Shown here in pieces: positions 14,649-22,100 of a stretch of DNA of 24,740 bases. The first letter of the stretch is position 1. Every line of letters begins with the position of its first letter. Both the position numbers and the translations under genes were made by a program. The notes beneath the pieces were generated by a model, which saw only the letters and a program-made list of their open reading frames with translations, made no database searches and was not told where the DNA came from. Source of the DNA: Bacteroidota bacterium (GTDB lineage Bacteria; Bacteroidota; Bacteroidia; CAILMK01); the NCBI GenBank assembly GCA_013287095.1, contig JABDEJ010000032.1, forward strand, positions 1-24,740. The letters run 5' to 3'.

Positions 14649-15400
14649 AAGCCCAGGTTAAATTTATCAGGTTGCTTCATCAAAAAAAATATCGGAGCTC
14701 CCATCTCCTCTTTATTGCCGAAGGTTCAAAAATAGCGGTTGATATATTGGATTCCGCGCTCAAAGTTCACAAAATATATGCCACAGCAACATGGCTTGCC
14801 GAAAATAAGCATATCCTGGAAAATCACAAAGATATTGAAGCCAATGAAGTGATCCCCGAGGAAATGGAAAAAATAAGCGCACTCGATACTCCCCAGGATG
14901 TTTTATTGCTTGTGCAAATCCCCGAATCCCATACTATCAGGACGGATAATCATGCCAAAATCATATTGGTTGCCGATAGCATCCGCGACCCTGGTAACCT
15001 GGGGACTATTGTGCGGATTTGTGACTGGTATGGGATCAAACAACTTTTCTGCTCAGAAGATTGTGCAGAAATATACAATCCCAAAACAGTGAGGGCGACA
15101 ATGGGGAGTATAGGTAGGGTAGAAGTGATTTATATGGATATTAAAGAGCTGATAAGGGATAGTAAATCACATAAAAGTTACGCGGCCACACTTGACGGCA
15201 ATATAAATGTACATAAACTTAGTAAAGCAGAACCTGTTTTATTGGTCATCGGTAACGAAGCCCGCGGCGTGAGTGAAGGAATCGTTTCTCTTTGTGATGA
15301 TACTATTATGATTCCACGTATTGGGAAAGCGGAATCCTTGAATGCTTCTATTGCGACTGCGGTGCTGGTGGATAATTTGGTAAGGATAAATGAATCGTAA
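14639..15400 (+). CDS. SpoU/TrmH-family RNA 2'-O-methyltransferase
   Basis: SAM-dependent ribose methylation of rRNA or tRNA; the exact target cannot be told from sequence. It has 253 residues. N-terminal substrate-binding part (QKKYRSSHLLFIAEGSKI, about 15-32), then the knotted SPOUT domain with motif 1 (DPGNLGTIVR, 117-126), motif 2 (VIGNEARGVS, 203-212) and motif 3 (AESLNASIATAV, 231-242). The N-terminus MISKAQVKFI fits the family, so the ATG at 14639 is well supported even though it overlaps the tamL start by 10 bases. A TrmH-family gene divergent to a TamA-like gene is a familiar Bacteroidota pairing. Confidence 0.92.
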   Translation: MISKAQVKFIRLLHQKKYRSSHLLFIAEGSKIAVDILDSALKVHKIYATATWLAENKHILENHKDIEANEVIPEEMEKISALDTPQDVLLLVQIPESHTIRTDNHAKIILVADSIRDPGNLGTIVRICDWYGIKQLFCSEDCAEIYNPKTVRATMGSIGRVEVIYMDIKELIRDSKSHKSYAATLDGNINVHKLSKAEPVLLVIGNEARGVSEGIVSLCDDTIMIPRIGKAESLNASIATAVLVDNLVRINES

Positions 15401-15450
15401 AGGCGCAATCCATCGCGTCTCTAACTCAATAAGAAATGACTTTAAAACCT

Positions 15451-15458
15451 TAACTTTA
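15451..15458 (+). promoter_or_regulatory. Possible -7 box of the saccharopine dehydrogenase-ftsX-truB-ribF operon
   Basis: TAACTTTA differs by one base from TAnnTTTG and lies 28 bases before ATG 15487, in the only sizeable gap at the head of the operon. Confidence 0.3.
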
Positions 15459-15486
15459 CGCCTCAAATATAGTATTGATACCAACC

Positions 15487-16884
15487 ATGAAAAAAATACT
15501 TGTTTTTGGAGCGGGCATGAGCGCCTGGTATGCGATCAAATACCTGGCCGATAATGCACAAGCAAAACAATGGCAAATTTCTGTTGCAGACGCGAGCCAG
15601 GGGAATTTAAATGCCAGCAAAAATGATTTTCCGAACATAAAGACCATTCTTGCTGATGTTTTTAAGGATGAGGAAAGGGAAACCCTGGTAAGTTCGAATG
15701 ACATTATTATATCCCTGCTTCCGGCTCATTTTCATATCCTTATTGCCAATGATTGTGTACGGTTTGGAGTGCATTTGATCACACCTTCGTATGTAACCAA
15801 TGAAATGAACAGGTTGAATGCCGCAGCCAGCTCTAAAAACATTACCATATTAAATGAGATCGGTTTGGACCCGGGAATAGATCATTTATCTTCAATGAAC
15901 ATTATTCATAGGCTGAAAGAAGAAGGTGCCAATATCACAAGCTACAAATCCTTTTGCGGCGGGCTTGTTTCACTTGAAAGCAGCGACAACCCGTGGCAAT
16001 ATAAATTTACTTGGAACCCTTATAATGTGATCCGTGCAGGGAGCGATGGGGCGGTGTATAAATCAGACAATCAGTTCAAATACATTCCTTATCATCATCT
16101 TTTTAAAGAAATTCAGTCAGTTAGTTTTCGGTCTGTGGGGACACAGACCGAGGAAAGGAGAGGTTCCGGTCTGTCAGGAGACAGACCGGGGAGCGGGGCG
16201 ACACAGACCGAGGAAAGGGAGCGGAGAGCGGAGAGCGAGGCTGCCGGTGAGTATTTCGATATGTACCTGAACCGCGATTCTACCAGGTACACAATACTAT
16301 ACGGGCTTGAAGAAGTTCCTACATTTTTGAGGGGTACGCTACGTTATCCGGGTTTTTGTAAAAAATGGGCAAGCCTCATAGATGCGGGACTTACATCCGA
16401 TAAAATTGAAATATCCATTCCTGAGATGAACTGGAGTCAATATCTGAAAGGTTTTTCGCACGAAGAATTGACGGATCCTGAAGTTATAAAGGCCTGGGAA
16501 TGGTTATTTAAGGATGCGGGAAATATTGCTTTAAAAACGGCTACTCCTGCTGCAAACCTTCAAAAACTACTCGAAACAAAATGGAAAATGAACCCCAATG
16601 ACAAAGACCGTGTAGTAATGCTTCACGAATTTGGTTTTGAAAAGGGAGGGATAAAATACATGCTTAAATCTTATATGGAGGCGATAGGTGAGAATGCCAC
16701 CAAAACGGCGATGGCTAAAACTGTCGGCCTGCCGTTGGCCATTGCTGCAGGACTTATTGCAGAGGGCGTCATTAAAACTTTTGGTGTAATTTTACCCGTG
16801 ATTCCGGAAGTATATAAACCTTTGCTGGAGGCATTGGCCACAGAAGGAATCAGTTTTAAAGAAGAATTGTCGGTTATTTCATAA
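15487..16884 (+). CDS. Saccharopine dehydrogenase-like oxidoreductase with in-frame palindromic insert
   Basis: NAD(P)-dependent oxidoreductase of the LYS9/saccharopine reductase family. In Bacteroidota its substrate is not established from sequence. It has 465 residues. Rossmann start MKKILVFGAGMSAWYAIKYL, then EIGLDPGIDHLSSMN, the substrate-domain segment FCGGLVSLESSDNPWQYKFTW, RGTLRYPGFCKKW, and C-terminal GLPLAIAAGLIAEG. Between about residues 212 and 250 the family pattern is interrupted by a Glu/Arg/Gly-rich stretch (SVGTQTEERRGSGLSGDRPG and more) encoded by repeated palindromes at 16129-16237. The flanks (KEIQSV and AAGEYFDMYLNRDS) rejoin normally. ATG 15487 is chosen over TTG 15475 because it begins the Rossmann strand. 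The stop is one base before ftsX. Confidence 0.88.
   Translation: MKKILVFGAGMSAWYAIKYLADNAQAKQWQISVADASQGNLNASKNDFPNIKTILADVFKDEERETLVSSNDIIISLLPAHFHILIANDCVRFGVHLITPSYVTNEMNRLNAAASSKNITILNEIGLDPGIDHLSSMNIIHRLKEEGANITSYKSFCGGLVSLESSDNPWQYKFTWNPYNVIRAGSDGAVYKSDNQFKYIPYHHLFKEIQSVSFRSVGTQTEERRGSGLSGDRPGSGATQTEERERRAESEAAGEYFDMYLNRDSTRYTILYGLEEVPTFLRGTLRYPGFCKKWASLIDAGLTSDKIEISIPEMNWSQYLKGFSHEELTDPEVIKAWEWLFKDAGNIALKTATPAANLQKLLETKWKMNPNDKDRVVMLHEFGFEKGGIKYMLKSYMEAIGENATKTAMAKTVGLPLAIAAGLIAEGVIKTFGVILPVIPEVYKPLLEALATEGISFKEELSVIS
16129..16237. repeat. Tandem CGGTCTGT palindromes inside the saccharopine dehydrogenase-like gene
   Basis: Hairpin 1, CGGTCTGT-ggggac-ACAGACCG (16129-16150); hairpin 2, CCGGTCTGTC-agga-GACAGACCGG without mismatch (16166-16189, last base shared with the G run); then a half copy, GACACAGACCGAGGAAAGG (16200-16218), repeating 16140-16158, and purine-rich filler GAGCGGAGAGCG also found intergenically at 2465-2476. 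Confidence 0.85.
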
Positions 16885-16885
16885 T

Positions 16886-17737
16886 ATGTCAAGGTTTTAC
16901 AAGAGACGCATCTCATATCTCCCCACTTTTTTCAGTATCAGCCTGGTATTGTTTCTTGCAGGGTTGCTGGGCTATTTTATTATGAATGCCAATGCCATGA
17001 AGAGCAGCATCAAAGAAAATGTGGAACTCAGTTTATATTTTAATGACAACATAAGCGAAGCTGATATCCTGAAAACCCGCGACAAACTACAGGCAGAGCC
17101 TTATGTAAAAAAAGCAGATTATATCAGCAAAGAGCAAGGTGTGAAAATATGGCCATTGGGTGCTGAAGGTGTCAAGCTTCTCGGTTTTAATCCCATCCCG
17201 AATTCCATTGATGTTCATTTCAATTCAGGTTTTGTGGTTTTTGACAGCCTGAAAAGCCTGAAAATGGCCCTTCAAAAAAATCCCGGCATAAGGGATGTAC
17301 AGTTTGATGAAGACGTAGTAGAAAACATTGACAAATATGTTCAGACTGCCGGTATCGTTCTTATTTCAATGGCTTTGATGATGGGGCTGGTAAGCATTGC
17401 TTTGATCAACAGTGCCATCAGGCTCAATATGTATTCCAGGCGTTTTCTTATCAAAAGCATGCAATTGGTAGGTGCTACCAAGAATTTTATCAGGGGACCA
17501 ATTATTAATACCGGAATCATTACGGGATTGTGCAGCGCAGCATTTGCTGCTGTATTGTTGATGGCCTTCATTTATTTTATCAAGCATAAATTCGGGTTTC
17601 TGTTCATGCTTGACAATTATATTCAGATAGGGGCACTCCTCCTTGGAATGCTCGTTATGGGTATTTTGATAACCGGACTGAGCAGTTATTTTGCGATAAA
17701 TAAATATCTTAAACTTAAATTGGATGACTTGTTTTAA
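16886..17737 (+). CDS. ftsX: Cell-division ABC-type permease FtsX
   Basis: Inner-membrane partner of the FtsE ATPase that transmits signals to peptidoglycan hydrolases at the septum. It has 283 residues with the FtsX layout: cytoplasmic N-terminus, membrane segment at about 11-33, a periplasmic domain at about 40-150 (VELSLYFNDNISEADILK, FNPIPNSIDVHF), then three membrane segments at about 153-177, 207-232 and 247-270, with the conserved MQLVGATKNFI at 192-202. It starts two bases after the upstream stop codon. An M23/LysM peptidase at the end of the same gene run (19674) is a plausible FtsEX-linked hydrolase, but that link is inference. FtsE is not in the window, as is common when it is encoded elsewhere. 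Confidence 0.92.
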   Translation: MSRFYKRRISYLPTFFSISLVLFLAGLLGYFIMNANAMKSSIKENVELSLYFNDNISEADILKTRDKLQAEPYVKKADYISKEQGVKIWPLGAEGVKLLGFNPIPNSIDVHFNSGFVVFDSLKSLKMALQKNPGIRDVQFDEDVVENIDKYVQTAGIVLISMALMMGLVSIALINSAIRLNMYSRRFLIKSMQLVGATKNFIRGPIINTGIITGLCSAAFAAVLLMAFIYFIKHKFGFLFMLDNYIQIGALLLGMLVMGILITGLSSYFAINKYLKLKLDDLF

Positions 17738-17742
17738 ATTTG
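17735..17742 (+). promoter_or_regulatory. Internal -7 promoter box before the DUF3098 gene
   Basis: TAAATTTGCAGCCTTATG overlaps the ftsX stop and places an exact TAnnTTTG box 7 bases before the ATG, so a transcript from it would be nearly leaderless. It shares TTTGCAGCCTTAT with the tRNA-Gln promoter. This could be an internal operon promoter. Confidence 0.4.
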
Positions 17743-17749
17743 CAGCCTT

Positions 17750-18004
17750 ATGAGTAAAAAAGAAGTAAAAAAAGTTTCTAAAGCCCCGTTTAACGAACTG
17801 CCTCTCGGAAAAGAGAATTATCTGATGATGCTGGCAGGTGTGGTGGTGATTATTATAGGTTTCGTTTTGATGTCGGGCAGTACCGATATTTACAACTTTA
17901 CAAAAATGAAAATAGCGCCAAACGTATTGTTATTGGGCTTTTTCTTTGAGATCTATGCCATCATGAAAAAACCAAAGGCCAAGGCTGATAATACCGAGGC
18001 TTAA
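17750..18004 (+). CDS. DUF3098 small membrane protein
   Basis: It has 84 residues and no assigned function. Polar, lysine-rich N-terminus (SKKEVKKVSKAPF), then PLGKENYLMMLAGVVVIIIG with a first membrane helix at about 26-41, and a second hydrophobic helix at about 60-72 after the SGSTDIYNF loop, ending in a charged tail. This is the pattern of DUF3098 proteins, which in Bacteroidota usually stand between ftsX and uppP/truB. Here truB follows after 28 bases and no uppP is present. Confidence 0.85.
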   Translation: MSKKEVKKVSKAPFNELPLGKENYLMMLAGVVVIIIGFVLMSGSTDIYNFTKMKIAPNVLLLGFFFEIYAIMKKPKAKADNTEA

Positions 18005-18032
18005 GCGTTTTTCAGCTTTCAAATAACCAGCT

Positions 18033-18746
18033 ATGGATCAAACCCGGGATTTTGATTTCCAGAACGGAGAAATCCTGCTTATTGATAAACCAAGAGGCTG
18101 GTCATCTTTCGACGTGGTGCGTAAACTTAAAAAAGGGGTTAACGCAAAAATCGGCCACGCGGGCACTTTAGACCCCCTCGCAAGCGGACTGATGATCCTG
18201 GCCACAGGGCCGTTTACCAAAAGGATATCCGAATTCCAGGATATGACCAAAGAATACACCGGTACTATTTTTCTTGGTGCTACCACACCTTCATTTGACC
18301 GTGAGACAGATCCTGAAGATTTGATTGATATATCAGGTATTACAGAAGAAAGTATTGATAGTGCTGCTAAAACTTTTGTTGGCAAGATATTACAGGTTCC
18401 ACCCGCATTTTCGGCGATAAAAATAGACGGAAAGCGTTCTTATAAATTGGCGCGAAAGGGAAAGGCCCCTGAAATGAAAGCCAGGGAACTAGAGATACTT
18501 GAGTTCGAGATTACCAGTATTGAACTTCCATTGGTATATTTCAGAGTGGTATGTAGCAAAGGAACTTATATAAGGTCATTAGCCAATGACTTTGGTAAAT
18601 TATTGAATGTAGGTGCCTACCTATATGATCTATGCAGGACGAAAATAGGTGACTTTAAACTTAAAGATGCCTGGCAGGTGGATGAACTGGCAAAGCATAT
18701 ATTTGACATCTCAAAACCAAAGGAGACGGATGCGAATATTTCGTGA
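18033..18746 (+). CDS. truB: tRNA pseudouridine-55 synthase TruB
   Basis: Isomerises U55 in the T loop of tRNAs. It has 237 residues, short for the family because a C-terminal PUA domain is absent, as in many Bacteroidota. Catalytic motif GHAGTLDPLASGLM at 41-54 with nucleophile Asp47; earlier ILLIDKPRGWSSFDVVRKL; YTGTIFLGATTPSFDRETD; QVPPAFSAIKIDGKRSYKLAR; CSKGTYIRSLANDFGKLL. The 3' end overlaps the start of ribF by 17 bases, indicating translational coupling. Confidence 0.95.
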   Translation: MDQTRDFDFQNGEILLIDKPRGWSSFDVVRKLKKGVNAKIGHAGTLDPLASGLMILATGPFTKRISEFQDMTKEYTGTIFLGATTPSFDRETDPEDLIDISGITEESIDSAAKTFVGKILQVPPAFSAIKIDGKRSYKLARKGKAPEMKARELEILEFEITSIELPLVYFRVVCSKGTYIRSLANDFGKLLNVGAYLYDLCRTKIGDFKLKDAWQVDELAKHIFDISKPKETDANIS

Positions 18747-19662
18747 TATTGACCAATTACCGGCCTTCTTCAATCCTGTGGTAAGCATTGGGTCTTTTGA
18801 TGGTGTCCATTTGGGACACAAGGAAATATTAAAAACAATGACGATGCGGGCAAGCGAAACTGACGGTGAAACAGTTCTGCTTACTTTCTGGCCTCATCCA
18901 AGAATGATTCTTCAACCGGAAGATAATTCATTAAAGCTTCTTAATACCATAGATGAAAAAATAGAACTCCTTGAAAAATCAGGATTGGATAACCTGATCA
19001 TATTGCCCTTTACAGTAGAATTTTCTAAAATGGACTATAAGGACTTTATCATAGAAATCCTTGTAAACAAGCTACATGTAAAAACGCTTGTTGTTGGCCA
19101 TGATCATCATTTCGGTAAAAACAGGGAAGGTAATTTTGCTCAGTTACAGGCTTATGCACCTGTTTATGATTACAAGCTTATCCAACTTGAACCGATTCAG
19201 ATAAATGGGGAGGCATTGAGCTCATCCCTGATACGTAGTGCATTGGAGGCCTGTGATATATCCTATGCAAACCAGATTCTCAGCTATGAATATTCCACAA
19301 CAGGAACTGTAGTTGAAGGAAAGAAAAGGGGCCGGGAATTGGGTTATCCAACTGCAAATATCAGCGTTGCAGAGAAATTTAAATTGCTCCCCGGGGATGG
19401 GATTTATGTCGTAGAAGCAGATTTCGAAGGATCCGCTTTAAGAGGTATGGCAAGTATAGGATACAATCCAACTTTTAATGATACAGATAAAACGTTAGAG
19501 GTGAACCTTTTTGATTTCGACAAGCAGATATACGGTGAAAAAATAACGATAAAATTTTTGGCGTTCCTGAGAAAAGAGGTTAAATTCGCAACCAAGGAAG
19601 AATTAGTTCAGCAATTGGGAGCTGACAAGAGGGACACATTAGATTTTTTTTCAAACCGTTAA
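18730..19662 (+). CDS. ribF: Bifunctional riboflavin kinase / FAD synthetase RibF
   Basis: Converts riboflavin to FMN and then FAD. It has 310 residues. FAD-synthetase half: SIGSFDGVHLGHKEIL (19-34, nucleotidyl-transfer HxGH-type motif), VGHDHHFGKNR (122-132), SSSLIRS (164-170). Riboflavin-kinase half: GRELGYPTANI near 201-211, then GDGIYVVEADFEG and GMASIGYNPTFNDT. ATG 18730 is chosen over an upstream start at 18649 because the family begins just before the SIGSFDGVH strand. It is preceded by AAGGAGACGG (18719-18729), one of the few clear Shine-Dalgarno sequences in the window. It overlaps truB by 17 bases. Confidence 0.95.
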   Translation: MRIFRDIDQLPAFFNPVVSIGSFDGVHLGHKEILKTMTMRASETDGETVLLTFWPHPRMILQPEDNSLKLLNTIDEKIELLEKSGLDNLIILPFTVEFSKMDYKDFIIEILVNKLHVKTLVVGHDHHFGKNREGNFAQLQAYAPVYDYKLIQLEPIQINGEALSSSLIRSALEACDISYANQILSYEYSTTGTVVEGKKRGRELGYPTANISVAEKFKLLPGDGIYVVEADFEGSALRGMASIGYNPTFNDTDKTLEVNLFDFDKQIYGEKITIKFLAFLRKEVKFATKEELVQQLGADKRDTLDFFSNR

Positions 19663-19673
19663 AAAACGAAGAC

Positions 19674-20699
19674 TTGAACAGAAGCCGAAGGTTCGTATTA
19701 CTGACTACTATATTAACACTGTTGAGCGCAGTTTTGTTTAATAATTTGTATGCAAGTGATTTTCTTGTAGATACAGCAAAAAATATGATAGATACCAATT
19801 CCGTGAATCTCGCGGATGCCTATCATAACAATCACTATTTTGATATTGCATCTATTTTGCCTTTTCAGCAGGCGTATATGATATGGGATACAGCAACCAT
19901 ACACCCTTATCATTTCGACTTAACTAAAATGACCGACACAGTTACTTTGGTGCTTGCCGATCATAAAGATTGCGGATTTGCAATCCCTGTCGCTGGTTAT
20001 GTTACTTCAGAATTTGGGAAGAGAAACCATACCCGTTATCATTACGGTATTGATTTGAAACTTGATAGAGGTGATACAGTTGTTGCTGCATTTGATGGCG
20101 TAGTAAGGATTTCTGAATGGAGTTCAAGCTATGGAAATTGCATTGTTATAAGACATTATAATGGGCTTGAAACTCTTTATGGGCATCTTTCTTATAGGAA
20201 TGTCGTTCCGGGACAAGTTGTTACAGCAGGGCAGCTTTTAGGTTTGGGTGGTACTACTGGTCATTCTACTGGTCCCCACCTTCATTTTGAAGTAAGATAT
20301 TTAGGGCAGCCCATAGATCCTAATACGATCATAGACTTTGATGACACTACAAAACATACTTTGAAGTCAGATACTTTAAACCTCACTGCTGACAATTTTG
20401 AGTATCTGACAAAATTCCATGAAGAGGAAGCCAATTGGATTGCAAGGCATCATCGCCATGGAAGAAGAGGCCATTATAGCCGCTATGCTTATGCTCCCGT
20501 AAGTCACCACGGTAGGCATTCCCATGCTGTTGCCAGTTCCAAAGCAAAAGCCAAACATGGCGGATATGTTATTCATCGTGGTGATACCATTTCTAAAATT
20601 GCGATGCGCAATGGGACAACCGTAAACCGTATCTGCCAGGTGAACCGGATTTCCAGGAACGCGAAACTGAAGCCCGGTAAAAAGCTGGTGTTGAAATAG
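19674..20699 (+). CDS. M23 peptidoglycan endopeptidase with C-terminal LysM
   Basis: Zinc metallopeptidase predicted to cut peptidoglycan cross-bridges, or a LytM-type activator, in the cell envelope. It has 341 residues. Signal-anchor or signal peptide 1-27 (MNRSRRFVLLTTILTLLSAV). M23 core at about 100-215 with zinc ligands His123 and Asp127 (HYGID) and His204 in PHLHFE (His202 also catalytic), plus YGHLS near 169-173, so the active site looks complete. A linker at about 258-295 is unusually rich in His, Arg, Tyr and Ser. LysM at 298-341 (YVIHRGDTISKIAMRNG). The start is TTG at 19674, as no ATG precedes the signal peptide. It lies 11 bases after ribF, probably in the same operon as ftsX. Confidence 0.92.
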   Translation: MNRSRRFVLLTTILTLLSAVLFNNLYASDFLVDTAKNMIDTNSVNLADAYHNNHYFDIASILPFQQAYMIWDTATIHPYHFDLTKMTDTVTLVLADHKDCGFAIPVAGYVTSEFGKRNHTRYHYGIDLKLDRGDTVVAAFDGVVRISEWSSSYGNCIVIRHYNGLETLYGHLSYRNVVPGQVVTAGQLLGLGGTTGHSTGPHLHFEVRYLGQPIDPNTIIDFDDTTKHTLKSDTLNLTADNFEYLTKFHEEEANWIARHHRHGRRGHYSRYAYAPVSHHGRHSHAVASSKAKAKHGGYVIHRGDTISKIAMRNGTTVNRICQVNRISRNAKLKPGKKLVLK

Positions 20700-20854
20700 G
20701 GGTTAGTAGTTAGGCATTAGGCGCTAGGAATATACTCGCTAAATTTCATTCCGTATTTAATTGATTAAGTTCATTTTAAATCCTCTTATAGGTGTTCCAT
20801 ATCCATAAATGACAAAAAAAATGTCAAAAAGGTAAATATATTGTCAATAACTCT
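20700..20854. other. Gap with taggcattagg-type short repeats
   Basis: Begins with ttagtagttaggcattaggcg, a low-complexity tract of tta-gg units like those also seen as ctcctaacgcccgactcct near 22080. The rest is AT-rich leader sequence for the next gene. No coding feature seen. Confidence 0.4.
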
Positions 20855-20862
20855 TATCTTTG
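20855..20862 (+). promoter_or_regulatory. -7 promoter box of the small-protein/kinase-like pair
   Basis: TATCTTTG is an exact TAnnTTTG match, 24 bases before ATG 20887. A TTG start at 20860 in the same frame would overlap this box and is therefore rejected. Confidence 0.5.
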
Positions 20863-20886
20863 TCTTCGCGACAAATTTTAAAAGAG

Positions 20887-21147
20887 ATGTTTTGGGAGAT
20901 GTATTTAAATAGGAAGAGGTTAAACCATAATGGTGAGATAGATGTACGGTTTGCCTGCCAGATTGCGCAATGGGAAGGTATTATGAACCAGGCTTTGTTA
21001 AGAGGAGATAACGAAACCTATCAACGCTGCCAATTGCGTATCCGTAACTGGCTTGAACGGGAAATGCCAAAGGAGAAAATCCCTAAAGAACTGATTCCAG
21101 GAAATTTCCCGGAAAAAATTGCCTGGCCGGAAGGGGAGGGGTGGTGA
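20887..21147 (+). CDS. Small hypothetical protein, first gene of a pair
   Basis: It has 86 residues and no family I can name with certainty. Predicted to be soluble: no signal peptide or membrane segment, helical N-terminus (FWEMYLNRKRLNHNGEIDVR, FACQIAQWEGIMNQALLRGD), central Arg-rich RIRNWLEREMPKEKIP, and a Pro/Gly-rich end (GNFPEKIAWPEGEGW). ATG 20887 is preceded by AAAAGAG. It is followed after 41 bases by the kinase-like gene in the same direction, which suggests one transcript and a shared role. Confidence 0.65.
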   Translation: MFWEMYLNRKRLNHNGEIDVRFACQIAQWEGIMNQALLRGDNETYQRCQLRIRNWLEREMPKEKIPKELIPGNFPEKIAWPEGEGW

Positions 21148-21188
21148 GAAAGTCCTAACTTCGGCTTCAATATTAATATCTACTCCAA

Positions 21189-21719
21189 ATGGAGCGCGAA
21201 AACAAATACCCAAAACAACTTTCAGCAGGAGCAAACAACGCCGTGATTTCGTTGTCAGAAACGGAAGCTGGGAAAATATATACGGGGGATACCCGTTCGG
21301 ATATTGGTTCTGAGGCTGAGAAAATGAAATTTGCAAATGCAGTCAACAGTTTGGTTGTTAAATTTATAAGGCTCGATTTTAATGAATCGTTACAGGCTGA
21401 AATGCTCGTGATGGAACGTATCTTCCCGATTGATTTCCGTGCTTATGAATTTGAAAAAAGGGAACTTTGGTATTCAGTTTTCGAGGACGAACTAAACGAA
21501 CTTCATAAAGCCGGGTTTGTACATAAAGATATTCGAAGGCCTTCCGGTCTTTCGGGACTTGCATTTGATAATATTCTGCTTACTTCAACAGGGTTAAGGC
21601 TTATAAATGTTGGTATTTCTGCTTTGCGGAGTCAGGTTGGAGTTATTCTGTTTGATAAGTATATCGAAACAGAAAGACAAGAAATGCTGGAGTTTAAAGA
21701 GTATTTTGTAAACAGGTAA
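21189..21719 (+). CDS. Miniature protein-kinase-like protein (likely degenerate)
   Basis: It has 176 residues, much shorter than a full kinase domain (~250). Kinase-type landmarks appear in order: a GKIYTG hairpin (28-33); a VVK lysine (Lys58) in the place of the ATP-binding VAIK lysine; a helix with Glu71 or Glu76 as the possible salt-bridge partner (EMLVMER); HKAGFVHKDIRRPS (106-119), matching the HRD loop with Asp114; Asn128 in FDNILL as the metal-binding Asn; and LRLINVG (136-142) in the place of DFG, with Asn140 instead of Asp. The large C-lobe is missing. No glycine-rich loop is obvious. It may be an inactive or minimal kinase fold; the assignment is from motif spacing only. It ends 7 bases before the convergent clpS. 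Confidence 0.6.
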   Translation: MERENKYPKQLSAGANNAVISLSETEAGKIYTGDTRSDIGSEAEKMKFANAVNSLVVKFIRLDFNESLQAEMLVMERIFPIDFRAYEFEKRELWYSVFEDELNELHKAGFVHKDIRRPSGLSGLAFDNILLTSTGLRLINVGISALRSQVGVILFDKYIETERQEMLEFKEYFVNR

Positions 21720-21726
21720 GATTAAA

Positions 21727-21996
21727 TTAATTAATCTCTGCCGAAATTCCTCTGTCCAAAATTGCAGAGCAAAGCGGAAGAAGAACATCGTATTCACCTT
21801 GTTTCACTTTGCATTTGCCTTTGGTGTGGATAATAAATGCACATTGTTCGGCCTGTTCTAATGTGTGTTTTAAAACATCAACGAAACTGTCTATCACATG
21901 TTCAAATGTGTTTACATCATCATTATAAACGATAATGGCATTTTCAAGACCAATTAAAGTGCCTGTTTCTACAAGCTCTAACGTTTGTGTGCTCAT
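21727..21996 (-). CDS. clpS: ATP-dependent Clp protease adaptor ClpS
   Basis: Binds N-degron substrates and delivers them to ClpA/ClpC-ClpP. It has 89 residues. Core motifs: the NDDVNTFEHVIDSF segment (25-38), in which the Asn-Asp-Asp and His33 region forms the N-end recognition pocket, AFIIHTKGKC (53-62), and the final DRGISAEI strand. ATG 21996 is chosen over 22071 because it fits the family length and because the promoter at 22023-22052 lies inside the longer frame. It is convergent with the kinase-like gene, with 7 bases between stops. Confidence 0.93.
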   Translation of the reverse strand: MSTQTLELVETGTLIGLENAIIVYNDDVNTFEHVIDSFVDVLKHTLEQAEQCAFIIHTKGKCKVKQGEYDVLLPLCSAILDRGISAEIN

Positions 21997-22022
21997 GTTT
22001 TTCAGAAACTTGATTAGATTAG

Positions 22023-22052
22023 CAAATTTACGGGAATTTTCAGAAATGCAAA
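22023..22052 (-). promoter_or_regulatory. clpS promoter (-33 TTTG, 18 bases, -7 TAAATTTG)
   Basis: On the minus strand TTTG (22049-22052) is followed after 18 bases by TAAATTTG (22023-22030). This matches both halves of the Bacteroidota sigma-ABfr consensus and is the most complete promoter in the window. Confidence 0.7.
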
Positions 22053-22100
22053 TCAGAAGAATAAAAACCAATCAAACTGACTCCTAACGCCCGACTCCTA

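Noticed and set aside
18649..18729. Longer N-terminus for ribF
   Set aside because: It would overlap truB by about 98 bases and add residues not found in the family; the ATG at 18730 has a Shine-Dalgarno sequence.
21719..21737. AGATTAA-attaa-TTAATCT between convergent genes as a bidirectional terminator
   Set aside because: The stem is almost entirely A-T and lacks a clear U-run, so stability would be too low.
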